Below, one piece after another: positions 1-7,263 of a stretch of 64,000 nucleotides of DNA. Source of the stretch: Domibacillus indicus. Its GTDB lineage: Bacteria > Bacillota > Bacilli > Bacillales > Domibacillaceae. The notes below the pieces were generated by a model, which was given only the letters and a program-made list of their open reading frames with translations, searched no databases and had not been told where the DNA came from. Both the position numbers and the translations under genes were made by a program. The stretch's first letter is position 1. Every line of letters starts with the position of its first letter. The DNA lies in assembly GCF_023715895.1 (NCBI RefSeq), contig NZ_JAMBOO010000004.1, positions 186,001 through 250,000 on the forward strand. Reading direction: 5' to 3'.

Positions 1-469
1 CCCGCTGAAGCGACTGCTTTAAGGTCGTTTCTTCTTCGCCGCCAAGAGACGCCGCAAACAAGCCGATTGTATTCATTAGAAATGATTGAAAGACCATAAT
101 AATAACCGCGTATTCGAAGCCTACAGCGCCAAAAGCAAACAGCACAACGGGTGCTCCGTAATTGCCGCTGTTCATAAAAACACCGCCCAATACCATCGCC
201 GCCATTTTTTGGCGGCCGGCTTTCATAAAAAAGCCGGTAATAAGTACGACGACAATGAGGACAAGCGATAAAACGAGGCAGAAAACCGTAATGTACACGT
301 ATTCCATCGTTAATTTGTTGGCATAAAAGGTTCGAAAGGCAAGAAAAGGCGACATTAAATACAGTGCAGCCATCGAAATCGAGCGAATTTCAAATCCGAT
401 CCATTTTTGGCCGAGATAGCCGGTTAAAAAAATCAGGAATGCTGGCAGCACAATCATAAATAATTCCAA
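1..469 (-). CDS. AEC-family membrane transporter (auxin efflux carrier type), N-terminal part
   Basis: Cut by the left edge; about 156 N-terminal residues are visible on the minus strand. The product begins with a hydrophobic helix (IVLPAFLIFLTGYLG) and continues with further membrane segments. It carries the motif MNSGNYGAPV, typical of AEC-family permeases, which move organic acids or similar small molecules across the cytoplasmic membrane; the substrate cannot be told. I chose the TTG at 469 because GGAG lies 11 nt upstream. An in-frame ATG at 511 would add 14 hydrophilic residues but has no ribosome binding site. It diverges from the transporter gene at 667. Confidence 0.75.
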   Translation of the reverse strand, partial: MELFMIVLPAFLIFLTGYLGQKWIGFEIRSISMAALYLMSPFLAFRTFYANKLTMEYVYITVFCLVLSLVLIVVVLITGFFMKAGRQKMAAMVLGGVFMNSGNYGAPVVLFAFGAVGFEYAVIIMVFQSFLMNTIGLFAASLGGEEETTLKQSLQR

Positions 470-628
470 AACGAGGTCATCTCCGTCCCATTTCAACTCT
501 TTCTTTATCATACCAAAATTTTTTGTCGAAAACAGGCGAATTTCCATTCCTTGCTATAGGCGAGCGAGGCTGATTCGTGTACAATACAAGATGTTGTTTT
601 TCAGAAGTAGAGAGAAATTATCTGAAAA

Positions 629-644
629 AACCGACTAGTCGGTT
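629..644. promoter_or_regulatory. 16-bp perfect palindrome, probable repressor operator
   Basis: The sequence AACCGACTAGTCGGTT is its own reverse complement. It lies 22 bp before the start of the acetate/succinate-type transporter gene at 667, in the gap shared with the divergent AEC gene. Perfect inverted repeats of this ACCGACY/RGTCGGT type resemble operators of TetR/AcrR-family repressors; that link is inference, and no TetR gene is visible in the window. Confidence 0.5.
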
Positions 645-666
645 AAAATATATGTTGGAGGAAAGT

Positions 667-1281
667 ATGAACGAAACAAAACAAGTAAAAATTGTAACAG
701 CTGATCCGTCAGCAATTGGCTTGTTCGGACTGGCCATTGTCACACTTGTGGCCTCATCTCAAAAGCTGGGCTGGACAGATGGATTGTCTCTAGTGATTCC
801 ATGGGCCATTTTTCTCGGCGGTATTGCGCAGTTTTACGCATCTATTTTAGACGCAAAGCATAATAACACATTTGGTGCCTCTGCTTTTGCAGCATACGGC
901 CTGTTTTGGATGGGAGTCAGCTTATCATGGCTGATGAATCTAGGTGTATTTGGCCAGATCCTGCAGGAAAATGCGGATATGCACCAGCTTGGTTTTGCAT
1001 TTATCGGTTATCTTATTTTTACGGTCTTTATGACGATTGGCGCACTGGAAACAAATAAAGTGCTGTTTATCATTTTCTTTTTAATTGATTTCTTATTTAT
1101 TGGGCTGTCCCTTAGCTCATTTGGCATTATGGAGCATGCATCGCATCAGCTCGCTGCCTACTCAGAGCTGCTTATTTCACTGTTCTCGTTTTACGGAGCA
1201 GGCGCGGCTGTGCTGAACACGCATTTCGGACGCGAATTTCTTCCGGTTGGCAAGCCGTTTGGCATCATTAAAAAAGGGTAA
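667..1281 (+). CDS. GPR1/FUN34/YaaH-family acetate/succinate transporter
   Basis: A 204-residue integral membrane protein with about six hydrophobic segments. The N-terminal ADPSAIGLFGL motif is the Bacillus form of the conserved NPAPLGL signature of the YaaH/SatP family, which carries acetate and succinate with protons. The ATG at 667 is preceded by TTGGAGGAAAGT, a good ribosome binding site; the open frame extends upstream but without initiation signals. It is a single gene ending in a terminator. A 16-bp palindrome just upstream suggests repressor control. The substrate is inferred from the family. Confidence 0.8.
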   Translation: MNETKQVKIVTADPSAIGLFGLAIVTLVASSQKLGWTDGLSLVIPWAIFLGGIAQFYASILDAKHNNTFGASAFAAYGLFWMGVSLSWLMNLGVFGQILQENADMHQLGFAFIGYLIFTVFMTIGALETNKVLFIIFFLIDFLFIGLSLSSFGIMEHASHQLAAYSELLISLFSFYGAGAAVLNTHFGREFLPVGKPFGIIKKG

Positions 1282-1289
1282 AGGATGTT

Positions 1290-1321
1290 CCGTCGGCTAT
1301 TTAGCTGGCGGGCTTTTTTTT
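1290..1321 (+). terminator. Rho-independent terminator
   Basis: A nine-pair stem (CCGTCGGCT with AGCTGGCGG, two G-U pairs) and a four-base loop are followed by GC and a run of eight T, right after the transporter gene that ends at 1281. Confidence 0.75.
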
Positions 1322-1340
1322 ATGAAGTGAAAGGGCTATA

Positions 1341-2135
1341 ATGGGGGCATTGAACACGATTGGGGTGATTCAGTTGGACGCCTTGCTTGAGAAACAATAT
1401 GACATCATGGACGTCAGCCTGCTGGCGGGAAAAATTATGCTGGAAAACGGCGCCGAGACGTACCGGGTAGAGGATACAATGATGCGGATTGCCCTGTCAT
1501 ACGGTATTGAAGAATCACACAGCTTTGTAACGCCGACAGGCATCATGTTTTCGATTGAAACAGATGAACCGACAAAAACAAAATTAATGCGGATTTCAAA
1601 ACGAACGACGGATTTATATAAAGTAAGCGCGGTGAATGCCATTTCCCGGCGGATCAGTGCGGGGGAGCTGACCGTTTCCGAAGCATACAAGGAGTTGAAA
1701 GCCATTCAGAGAGCGCCCATGTTTTTTTCTTTTTTGGTACAGATTGCAGCGGCGGCTTCAACGAGCGGCTGTTTTGTGATTTTATTGAAAGGGTCATGGG
1801 ACAATATGATTCCGGCGATGCTGTCTGGAGCACTTGCTTATTTTCTTCTATTAAAAGTAGCCGATATCGTCCCGACGATGTTTTTCTCCGAATTTATTGC
1901 GGCTCTTGCCGGCGGCGCGGCTGCATACGTGTTTTTCCGGCTCGGGCTGGGCAGTGATCTTGATCGAATTATTGTGGGTACACTGATTCCGCTTGTTCCC
2001 GGCTTGTTAATTACAAATGCGGTCCGTGACTTAATGGCCGGCCATTTTCTTTCCGGACTGGCCAAAGGAGCAGAAGCGCTGTTAACCGCTCTTGCCATTG
2101 GAACAGGAATCGCTGTTGTCATGACGTTTATTTAA
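1341..2135 (+). CDS. Threonine/serine exporter family protein, ThrE N-terminal half (YjjP-like)
   Basis: A 264-residue protein. Residues ~20-130 form the soluble N-terminal domain of the ThrE family (motif LAGKIMLENGAETYRVEDTM), followed by about four or five membrane segments. In many bacteria ThrE is split into a larger YjjP-like and a smaller YjjB-like subunit, and the next gene is the partner. The family exports threonine and serine, or succinate in E. coli YjjPB. The ATG at 1341 follows GAAAGGG with six-base spacing; a later TTG at 1374 is a weaker alternative. The two genes are 13 bp apart and surely one operon. Confidence 0.85.
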   Translation: MGALNTIGVIQLDALLEKQYDIMDVSLLAGKIMLENGAETYRVEDTMMRIALSYGIEESHSFVTPTGIMFSIETDEPTKTKLMRISKRTTDLYKVSAVNAISRRISAGELTVSEAYKELKAIQRAPMFFSFLVQIAAAASTSGCFVILLKGSWDNMIPAMLSGALAYFLLLKVADIVPTMFFSEFIAALAGGAAAYVFFRLGLGSDLDRIIVGTLIPLVPGLLITNAVRDLMAGHFLSGLAKGAEALLTALAIGTGIAVVMTFI

Positions 2136-2148
2136 GGAGGATGCGGGC

Positions 2149-2601
2149 ATGACCGTTTTAACAAATATGTTTTTCAGTTTTGTGGCAGCCGCAAGCTTCG
2201 GGATTATGTTTAATGTGCCGAAAAGCCTGCTGTTCAAGTGCGGCACCGTCGGTATGGCCGGCTGGATGGTGTATTATTTTTTATCCGAGCACAGCATTGA
2301 TTCGCTGCCCGCAACGATTGCTGCTTCCTTTACCATCGCATTGATCGGCCATGTATACGCGAGGGTGTACAAAACGCCGGTTATCATTTTTACGATTGCC
2401 GGGATTATTCCACTCGTTCCTGGAGGCACGGCGTATCGGGCGATGCGTTCGTTTGTACAAAACGATTATAATGCCGGCATTAATCTGGCGGCAAAGGCAT
2501 TTATGATTTCGGGTTCTATTGCACTCGGACTGATCTTGTCCGATGTATTTTACCAGCTGATTTTGCGGAAAAAAGCGCCTGCCGAAAAAAAGCAGGCATA
2601 G
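2149..2601 (+). CDS. Threonine/serine exporter, ThrE C-terminal half (YjjB-like)
   Basis: A 150-residue protein with four or five hydrophobic helices. The motif ITIAGIIPLVPGG-like (IFTIAGIIPLVPGGTAYRAM) is typical of the ThrE_2/DUF3815 family. It is the small membrane subunit paired with the preceding YjjP-like protein, which carries its own PLVPG motif, as expected from the internal duplication of ThrE. AAGGAGGATGCGGGC gives a strong ribosome binding site. The last residues are Lys-rich (KKAPAEKKQA). Exported substrate inferred from family only. Confidence 0.85.
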   Translation: MTVLTNMFFSFVAAASFGIMFNVPKSLLFKCGTVGMAGWMVYYFLSEHSIDSLPATIAASFTIALIGHVYARVYKTPVIIFTIAGIIPLVPGGTAYRAMRSFVQNDYNAGINLAAKAFMISGSIALGLILSDVFYQLILRKKAPAEKKQA

Positions 2602-2615
2602 AAAGAAGGGGCACT

Positions 2616-3527
2616 TTGCAAAAAATAAAACCATACTTACTGCTCATTTTAGTGATGATGATTTGGGGGTTTAACGTCCCGCTCATAAAAATATTAGTCA
2701 GCACAGTCGAGCCGGTGACGATCACCGCATTTCGTATTTTCACGGCATCACTTGTTGTATTTATTATTTTGACCAGAATGGGAAAAGTTCATTGGCCCGC
2801 TATTTATCATTGGAAGTATATTTTGGGCGGCGGCTTGTTTAATGTTTTTTTTCATCACTTGTTTTTAGGGCTTGGCGCTGCTGGAACAAGCTCTGTTCAT
2901 ACAGGCATTATATTGGGACTGGGCCCAATTTTAACGGCCTTCATGTCCGTTCTTTTTTTCCAGCGGGGATTGTCCGCGCTACGGGTGCTTGGCTTTTTAA
3001 CGGGAACAGCCGGTGTGCTGGTGACCGTACTGGGCGGAGGTGCTGGATTAGGAGGATTTGTGCTTGGCGATTTGTTTATTTTCTTCTCGATTACAGCCCA
3101 GGCCTTCAGCTTTATTTTAGTAAGCCGCGCTGCGCGTGATATCGATCCGCTTTTGTTGACCGGTTATATGCAGCTGTTCGGTTCATTAGGACTGTTTATG
3201 ACGAGCTTTCTCTTAGAGCCGAATGGCCTCGCATCGCTTCAAAACGTCCATTTCCAAACCGTCATTGTGTTCCTTGTCTCTGCAGTCGGAGCAACAGCGG
3301 TCGGCCATTTAGTGTACAACAATACGATTACAAAAATCGGCCCGGCCGAAGCGGCGATTTTTTTAAACTTAAATACTTTTTTCTCAATCGTCGGATCTGC
3401 GGTAATTCTGGGGGAACCGATTTACTATTACCACTGGCTCGGGCTGCTGCTGATTGTGCCGGGTGTGTTAATGGGATCAGGCGCACTGGAAGAAATGATT
3501 CGCAGGCGCAGGCGCGCTGTAAGATAA
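2616..3527 (+). CDS. EamA/DMT-superfamily transporter
   Basis: A 303-residue protein with ten hydrophobic segments in two five-helix EamA repeats (about 5-140 and 150-290), the normal size for drug/metabolite transporters. The N-terminus (LLILVMMIWGFNVPLIKILV) is typical. It likely exports an amino acid or another metabolite; the substrate cannot be predicted. The TTG start at 2616 follows GAAAGAAGGGG. It lies 14 bp after the ThrE pair and so is probably the last gene of that operon, which would make an amino-acid-export role plausible. It ends at a strong bidirectional terminator. Confidence 0.8.
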   Translation: MQKIKPYLLLILVMMIWGFNVPLIKILVSTVEPVTITAFRIFTASLVVFIILTRMGKVHWPAIYHWKYILGGGLFNVFFHHLFLGLGAAGTSSVHTGIILGLGPILTAFMSVLFFQRGLSALRVLGFLTGTAGVLVTVLGGGAGLGGFVLGDLFIFFSITAQAFSFILVSRAARDIDPLLLTGYMQLFGSLGLFMTSFLLEPNGLASLQNVHFQTVIVFLVSAVGATAVGHLVYNNTITKIGPAEAAIFLNLNTFFSIVGSAVILGEPIYYYHWLGLLLIVPGVLMGSGALEEMIRRRRRAVR

Positions 3528-3530
3528 ACA

Positions 3531-3573
3531 AAAAAGCCCGGCTTCTGTTTTTAAAACAGAAGCCGGGCTTTTT
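3531..3573. terminator. Bidirectional terminator between convergent genes
   Basis: A 21-bp perfect inverted repeat (core AAGCCCGGCTTCTG) has an A-run on one side and a T-run on the other, so it can stop transcription from both the EamA gene and the convergent FhuF-like gene. Confidence 0.9.
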
Positions 3574-4299
3574 TTAAAGTGTTTGCGCGGTTTCACAGTT
3601 TTTCTTTTTCAAAAGCGGACAGTATGGGCATTTCTCGCACCCTGGCACTTCCTTGTATAAGCAGCACGTCAGCCGGCTGAAGTTTGCCATCGCCTCCTCC
3701 GGTTTCTGCTTGCGTAAAAAACGTTCATATTGCGGCAGAAGCGCAAGGTCGCGGGTATCCTTTAAAATATGCACATACATCCAAAGCGCATAACCGAAAA
3801 TATTTTCCCGGGAAATTACTGCCGGCAGCTTCGCTTCTTTCGCAATCATTTGGATCACCGGCTCGGCCATCCGGTTCAGCAAAAAGTCCGCTCCTTCGTC
3901 ACCGCAGGAAATCCAGTTTTCATGCTTCAGCCGAAATAAAAGAGGCCATCCGTCTCCGCCTCCCATGACGATCTCCACTTTATCAGGATCACCGTCCCAT
4001 ATGCGCCGCTCTTTTGAAAAAACGGCCAGGTGGCCGGCAAGAAACAGCCCATACCGCCGCATAAACATCGATGCCGCTGCTGGAAGAGACGTTACTTTTA
4101 AGTTCTGCTCCGCCGAAGCCATCAGCAGCTGTGCATTACCTGCCCATTCTGTTACGGTTCCCATTGCTTCGCCTTCATTTCCAAACGCAAACATAGCACG
4201 GTCCACGCCGGCCGCCCCCTTTTTTTCTTTATTATAAATGAATGTCATTCTCACAATCAATGTAAGCCGTCCGCCGTGTCGTTCGCTTCTTTCTTTCAT
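3574..4299 (-). CDS. FhuF-like (2Fe-2S) protein, putative ferric-siderophore reductase
   Basis: A 241-residue protein whose C-terminus holds the pattern CC-x8-C-x2-C (CCLYKEVPGCEKCPYC). This is the cluster-binding signature of FhuF, which reduces Fe3+ bound to siderophores; the same fold occurs at the C-terminus of IucA/IucC-like proteins. A third CxxC-like element (CPLLKKKNC) follows. The ATG at 4299 has no clear ribosome binding site, and internal starts (MTFIYNKEKK) are possible. It diverges from the Cys-rich small gene at 4332 with only 32 bp between. No siderophore genes are nearby, so the substrate is open. Confidence 0.65.
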   Translation of the reverse strand: MKERSERHGGRLTLIVRMTFIYNKEKKGAAGVDRAMFAFGNEGEAMGTVTEWAGNAQLLMASAEQNLKVTSLPAAASMFMRRYGLFLAGHLAVFSKERRIWDGDPDKVEIVMGGGDGWPLLFRLKHENWISCGDEGADFLLNRMAEPVIQMIAKEAKLPAVISRENIFGYALWMYVHILKDTRDLALLPQYERFLRKQKPEEAMANFSRLTCCLYKEVPGCEKCPYCPLLKKKNCETAQTL

Positions 4300-4331
4300 A
4301 CCGTGTGAGTAAACGAAAGGAGTGGCAGCAG

Positions 4332-4484
4332 ATGAAAAAATGCGGCTGTCGTCGATGCGGTTGCAAAAAAGATCCTAACTTCCGTCCTGAAAAAAAATCG
4401 AGTGAAAAGGGAGAAGAGAGCGGACGGGCGAAAAGAAAAGCAGCATCTTCTGAGAAGAAAAGTTCTTTATCTAAAAAAAGATAA
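4332..4484 (+). CDS. 50-residue Cys- and Lys-rich protein, function unknown
   Basis: ATG at 4332 follows AAAGGAGTGGCAGCAG, a good ribosome binding site, and a strong terminator follows the stop. The product starts MKKCGCRRCGCKKDP, giving a C-x-C-x2-C-x-C cluster in the first 11 residues that could bind a metal ion or Fe-S cluster. The remainder is basic and low-complexity (KRKAASSEKKSS). It is divergently paired with the FhuF-like gene. I do not recognise the family. The signals at both ends make it more than a chance frame. Confidence 0.6.
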   Translation: MKKCGCRRCGCKKDPNFRPEKKSSEKGEESGRAKRKAASSEKKSSLSKKR

Positions 4485-4487
4485 GAG

Positions 4488-4537
4488 AAAAGCAGGTATT
4501 TAGGAGTGTTTTACACTGCTCAATACCTGCTTTTTTC
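4488..4537 (+). terminator. Rho-independent terminator
   Basis: AAAGCAGGTATT pairs with AATACCTGCTTT around an inner AGTGT/ACACT stem and is followed by six T, directly after the small Cys-rich gene. Confidence 0.85.
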
Positions 4538-4683
4538 ATATTTTTTTAAATTTTTGTTAGAAAATCTGACAATTCGCAACATTAAGGCAGAGTTTATGGT
4601 ATATTAAATTCATCAGATAAACAAAGTTGTTCAAAAATAAACAAATGAACAATATTGTATAAATAGAAAAGGAGGTACATAGA
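4538..4683 (+). promoter_or_regulatory. Upstream region of the proline-utilisation operon with an inverted repeat
   Basis: This AT-rich gap holds a 6-bp inverted repeat, TTGTTC (4627-4632) and GAACAA (4647-4652), spaced by 14 bp, a possible operator. TATATT (around 4600) and TATAAA (4658-4663) are possible -10 boxes but lack convincing -35 boxes. I see no -24/-12 sigma-54 promoter. AAAGGAGG sits 9 bp before the first gene. Promoter assignment is weak. Confidence 0.35.
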
Positions 4684-5595
4684 ATGGAACTAATGATGCG
4701 TAACGTATTTCAATTCATTGGACAAAATCAATCAGCCAATAAATTAGCAAAGAAATATGGACTGCGTTTCGGTGCCGGCCGGTTTGTTGCCGGGGAAACG
4801 ATCAGCACGGCCATTCAGGCAGTAAGAAAATTAAATGCAGAAGGCAAAGTGGTCACGCTGGACCATTTAGGCGAGTTTGTTTTTACAGAAGAAGAAGCAG
4901 CCGAATCAACCGCTATGTGTATCCAAACACTTGATGCCATTGCTGAAGCGGGTGTTACATCGAATCTATCATTGAAGATGACATCGCTTGGTCTTGATAT
5001 CAGTAAAGAGCTGTGCATGCGGAATATGCGGAAAATTTTAGACCGCGCCGTACTTCACAATAATTTTGTCCGAATTGATATGGAAGATTATGCACACGCC
5101 CAAATCTCTCTTGATATTTATAGAGAGCTTCGCCTTGATTACGATAACGTCGGAATTGTTATTCAAGCGTATTTATATCGTACGGAGCAGGACATTGCAG
5201 ACTTAAACGAGCAAAGAGCTAATCTTCGCCTCGTAAAAGGCGCTTACAAAGAGTCGCCGGAGGTTGCATTTCCAGAGAAAAAAGATGTAGACGAAAATTT
5301 CAAAAAAATCATCAAGCAGCATCTGCTGAATGGAAATTATGCGGCTGTAGCGACACATGACGAGGACGCTGTCGCTTACACGAAAGAGCTTGTCCGCGCA
5401 CATAACATTCCGAAAGAGCAATTTGAATTTCAGATGCTGTACGGAATTTGTGAGGATCTGCAAAACAAGCTGGTAGAAGAAGGCTACAAAGTCCGTGTAT
5501 ATGTACCATACGGAAATGACTGGTTTGGATATTTTACAAGACGGCTGGCAGAACGCCCGGCAAACGTCTGGTTTGTACTAAAAAACTTATTTTAA
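4684..5595 (+). CDS. putB: Proline dehydrogenase
   Basis: A 303-residue FAD-dependent enzyme oxidising L-proline to 1-pyrroline-5-carboxylate, passing electrons to the respiratory chain. The length equals the Bacillus monofunctional PutB. Conserved elements of the TIM-barrel are visible: SLKMTSLGLD, RIDMEDYAHA, VIQAYLYRTEQDI, LRLVKGAYKES, ATHDEDAV, FEFQMLYGI and the C-terminal VRVYVPYGNDWFGYFTRRLAERP. The ATG at 4684 has AAAGGAGG nine bases upstream; ATG 4693 is a less likely alternative. First gene of putB-rocA-putP-gdh, with short gaps, so the product is handed to the next enzyme. Confidence 0.95.
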   Translation: MELMMRNVFQFIGQNQSANKLAKKYGLRFGAGRFVAGETISTAIQAVRKLNAEGKVVTLDHLGEFVFTEEEAAESTAMCIQTLDAIAEAGVTSNLSLKMTSLGLDISKELCMRNMRKILDRAVLHNNFVRIDMEDYAHAQISLDIYRELRLDYDNVGIVIQAYLYRTEQDIADLNEQRANLRLVKGAYKESPEVAFPEKKDVDENFKKIIKQHLLNGNYAAVATHDEDAVAYTKELVRAHNIPKEQFEFQMLYGICEDLQNKLVEEGYKVRVYVPYGNDWFGYFTRRLAERPANVWFVLKNLF

Positions 5596-5614
5596 TTAAA
5601 AGGAGACGGTAAAG

Positions 5615-7183
5615 ATGACAACTACAATCGAGCGCACACCATTTAAAAACGAGCCATTCACAAACTTCGCAGATGAAGCAAACAAAAAAGCGATGCAGGA
5701 TGCACTGGCAAAAGTAAAAAGTGAACTTGGCGGTACATTCCCGCTTGTTATTGGCGGAAAACGAGTAGAAACAGAAGAAGTACTAACATCTATTAATCCA
5801 GGGAACACAGATGAAATTGTCGGCTACGCATCAAAAGGAACATCAGAGCATGCAGAAGCAGCAATGCAGGCGGCACTAGCAGCATTTGAATCATGGAAGC
5901 ACACAGCACCGGCAGAGCGCGCTGAGTATTTGTTCAAAGCGGCAGACTTGATGCGCCAGCGCAAGCATGAATTCTCTGCAGCGCTTGTATACGAAGTAGG
6001 GAAAAACTGGGCAGAAGCAGATGCAGATACAGCAGAAGCGATTGATTTTATGGAATTTTACGCACGTGAAATGATCCGTTTAAGCGAAACGAGCAAGCAC
6101 CAGCCATTAACACAAGTAGAAGGGGAAAAAACAGAGTTAACGTATATTCCGCTTGGTGTTGGCGTCGTGATTTCACCATTTAACTTCCCGCTGGCGATTA
6201 TGGCTGGAACAACGGTTGCTTCGATTGTGTCAGGGAACACAGTGATCTTAAAGCCGGCAGATTCTGCTCCAATCGTTGCGGCGAAATTTGTTCAGCTGAT
6301 GGAAGAAGTCGGCCTGCCGGATGGCGTTCTTAACTTTGTACCGGGCGATGGCATTGAAGTAGGAGAATACTTGGTAGAGCATCCGAAAACAAGATTTATT
6401 TCCTTCACAGGCTCTCGTGCTGTTGGCTGCCGTATTTACGAGCGTGCTTCAAAAGTACAGCCAGGCCAATTATGGCTGAAGCGTGTCATAGCTGAAATGG
6501 GCGGAAAAGACGGCGTCGTCGTAGATGAAACAGCGGATCTAGATGCGGCAGCAGCGGCAATTGTTGCTTCAGCATACGGCTTCCAGGGTCAAAAGTGTTC
6601 AGCGGGCTCCCGTGCGATTATCGTTGAATCTGTTTATGACGAAGTGGTTGAAAAAGTAGTCGCGCTTACGAAAGAACTTCAAGTGGGCCTTCCGGAAGAA
6701 AATGCATCAATCGGACCGGTAATTGATCAAAAATCATTCGATAAAATTATGGGATACATTGAAATCGGCAAATCAGAAGGCGTTTTAAAAACAGGCGGCC
6801 AAAAAGCGGAAGGAAACGGCTATTATATCGAGCCAACGATTTTCGCAGATGTAGATCCAAAAGCGCGTATTATGCAGGAAGAAATCTTCGGCCCTGTACT
6901 GGCAATAGCAAAAGCGGCGGACTGGAAAGAAGCGATTGCGATTTACAATGACACAGAATACGGCTTAACAGGCGGATTCTTCTCTAAAGAAGAAGATCGT
7001 TTGAGCTATGCACTTGAAAATATGCATTGCGGTAACTTGTATTTAAATAAAAAGTGCACAGGCGCTTTGGTTGGCGTGCACCCGTTTGGCGGATTTAATA
7101 TGTCCGGCACGGATTCAAAAGCGGGCGGGTATGATTACCTTCTTCTCTTCACGCAAGGGAAAATGCTGGCACGCAAGCTGTAA
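5615..7183 (+). CDS. rocA: L-glutamate gamma-semialdehyde (P5C) dehydrogenase
   Basis: A 522-residue aldehyde dehydrogenase that oxidises glutamate semialdehyde to glutamate with NAD+. The catalytic Cys328 lies in GFQGQKCSAGSRA and the general base Glu294 in VIAEMGGKD. The C-terminal signature VGVHPFGGFNMSGTDSKAGG is typical of RocA/PutC enzymes, as is the length of about 515. It lies 19 bp behind putB, and AAAGGAGACGG is its ribosome binding site. Here it works in proline rather than arginine breakdown, so putC would be an equally good name. Confidence 0.95.
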   Translation: MTTTIERTPFKNEPFTNFADEANKKAMQDALAKVKSELGGTFPLVIGGKRVETEEVLTSINPGNTDEIVGYASKGTSEHAEAAMQAALAAFESWKHTAPAERAEYLFKAADLMRQRKHEFSAALVYEVGKNWAEADADTAEAIDFMEFYAREMIRLSETSKHQPLTQVEGEKTELTYIPLGVGVVISPFNFPLAIMAGTTVASIVSGNTVILKPADSAPIVAAKFVQLMEEVGLPDGVLNFVPGDGIEVGEYLVEHPKTRFISFTGSRAVGCRIYERASKVQPGQLWLKRVIAEMGGKDGVVVDETADLDAAAAAIVASAYGFQGQKCSAGSRAIIVESVYDEVVEKVVALTKELQVGLPEENASIGPVIDQKSFDKIMGYIEIGKSEGVLKTGGQKAEGNGYYIEPTIFADVDPKARIMQEEIFGPVLAIAKAADWKEAIAIYNDTEYGLTGGFFSKEEDRLSYALENMHCGNLYLNKKCTGALVGVHPFGGFNMSGTDSKAGGYDYLLLFTQGKMLARKL

Positions 7184-7196
7184 GAGTGAATCTCGA

Positions 7197-7240
7197 GCTG
7201 CCTTTCTGGCTTTTCAGGTCTTGAAAGGCAGCTTTTCTTT
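7197..7240 (+). terminator. Terminator or attenuator between P5C dehydrogenase and PutP
   Basis: A 10-bp perfect stem (GCTGCCTTTC / GAAAGGCAGC) is followed by TTTTCTTTT. Because downstream genes lack an evident promoter, it is more likely a partial terminator that lowers putP and gdh expression than a full operon end. Confidence 0.65.
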
Positions 7241-7263
7241 TATCAAAAGGGGGAGAAGGAGAA

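Noticed and set aside
86-271. Plus-strand 61-residue frame at the left edge
   Set aside because: Lies inside the minus-strand AEC transporter gene, has no ribosome binding site and a non-protein-like composition.
4538-4683. Sigma-54 (-24/-12) promoter before putB, as in RocR-controlled operons
   Set aside because: No TGGCAC-N5-TTGCA-like sequence is present, in line with the degenerate activator downstream.
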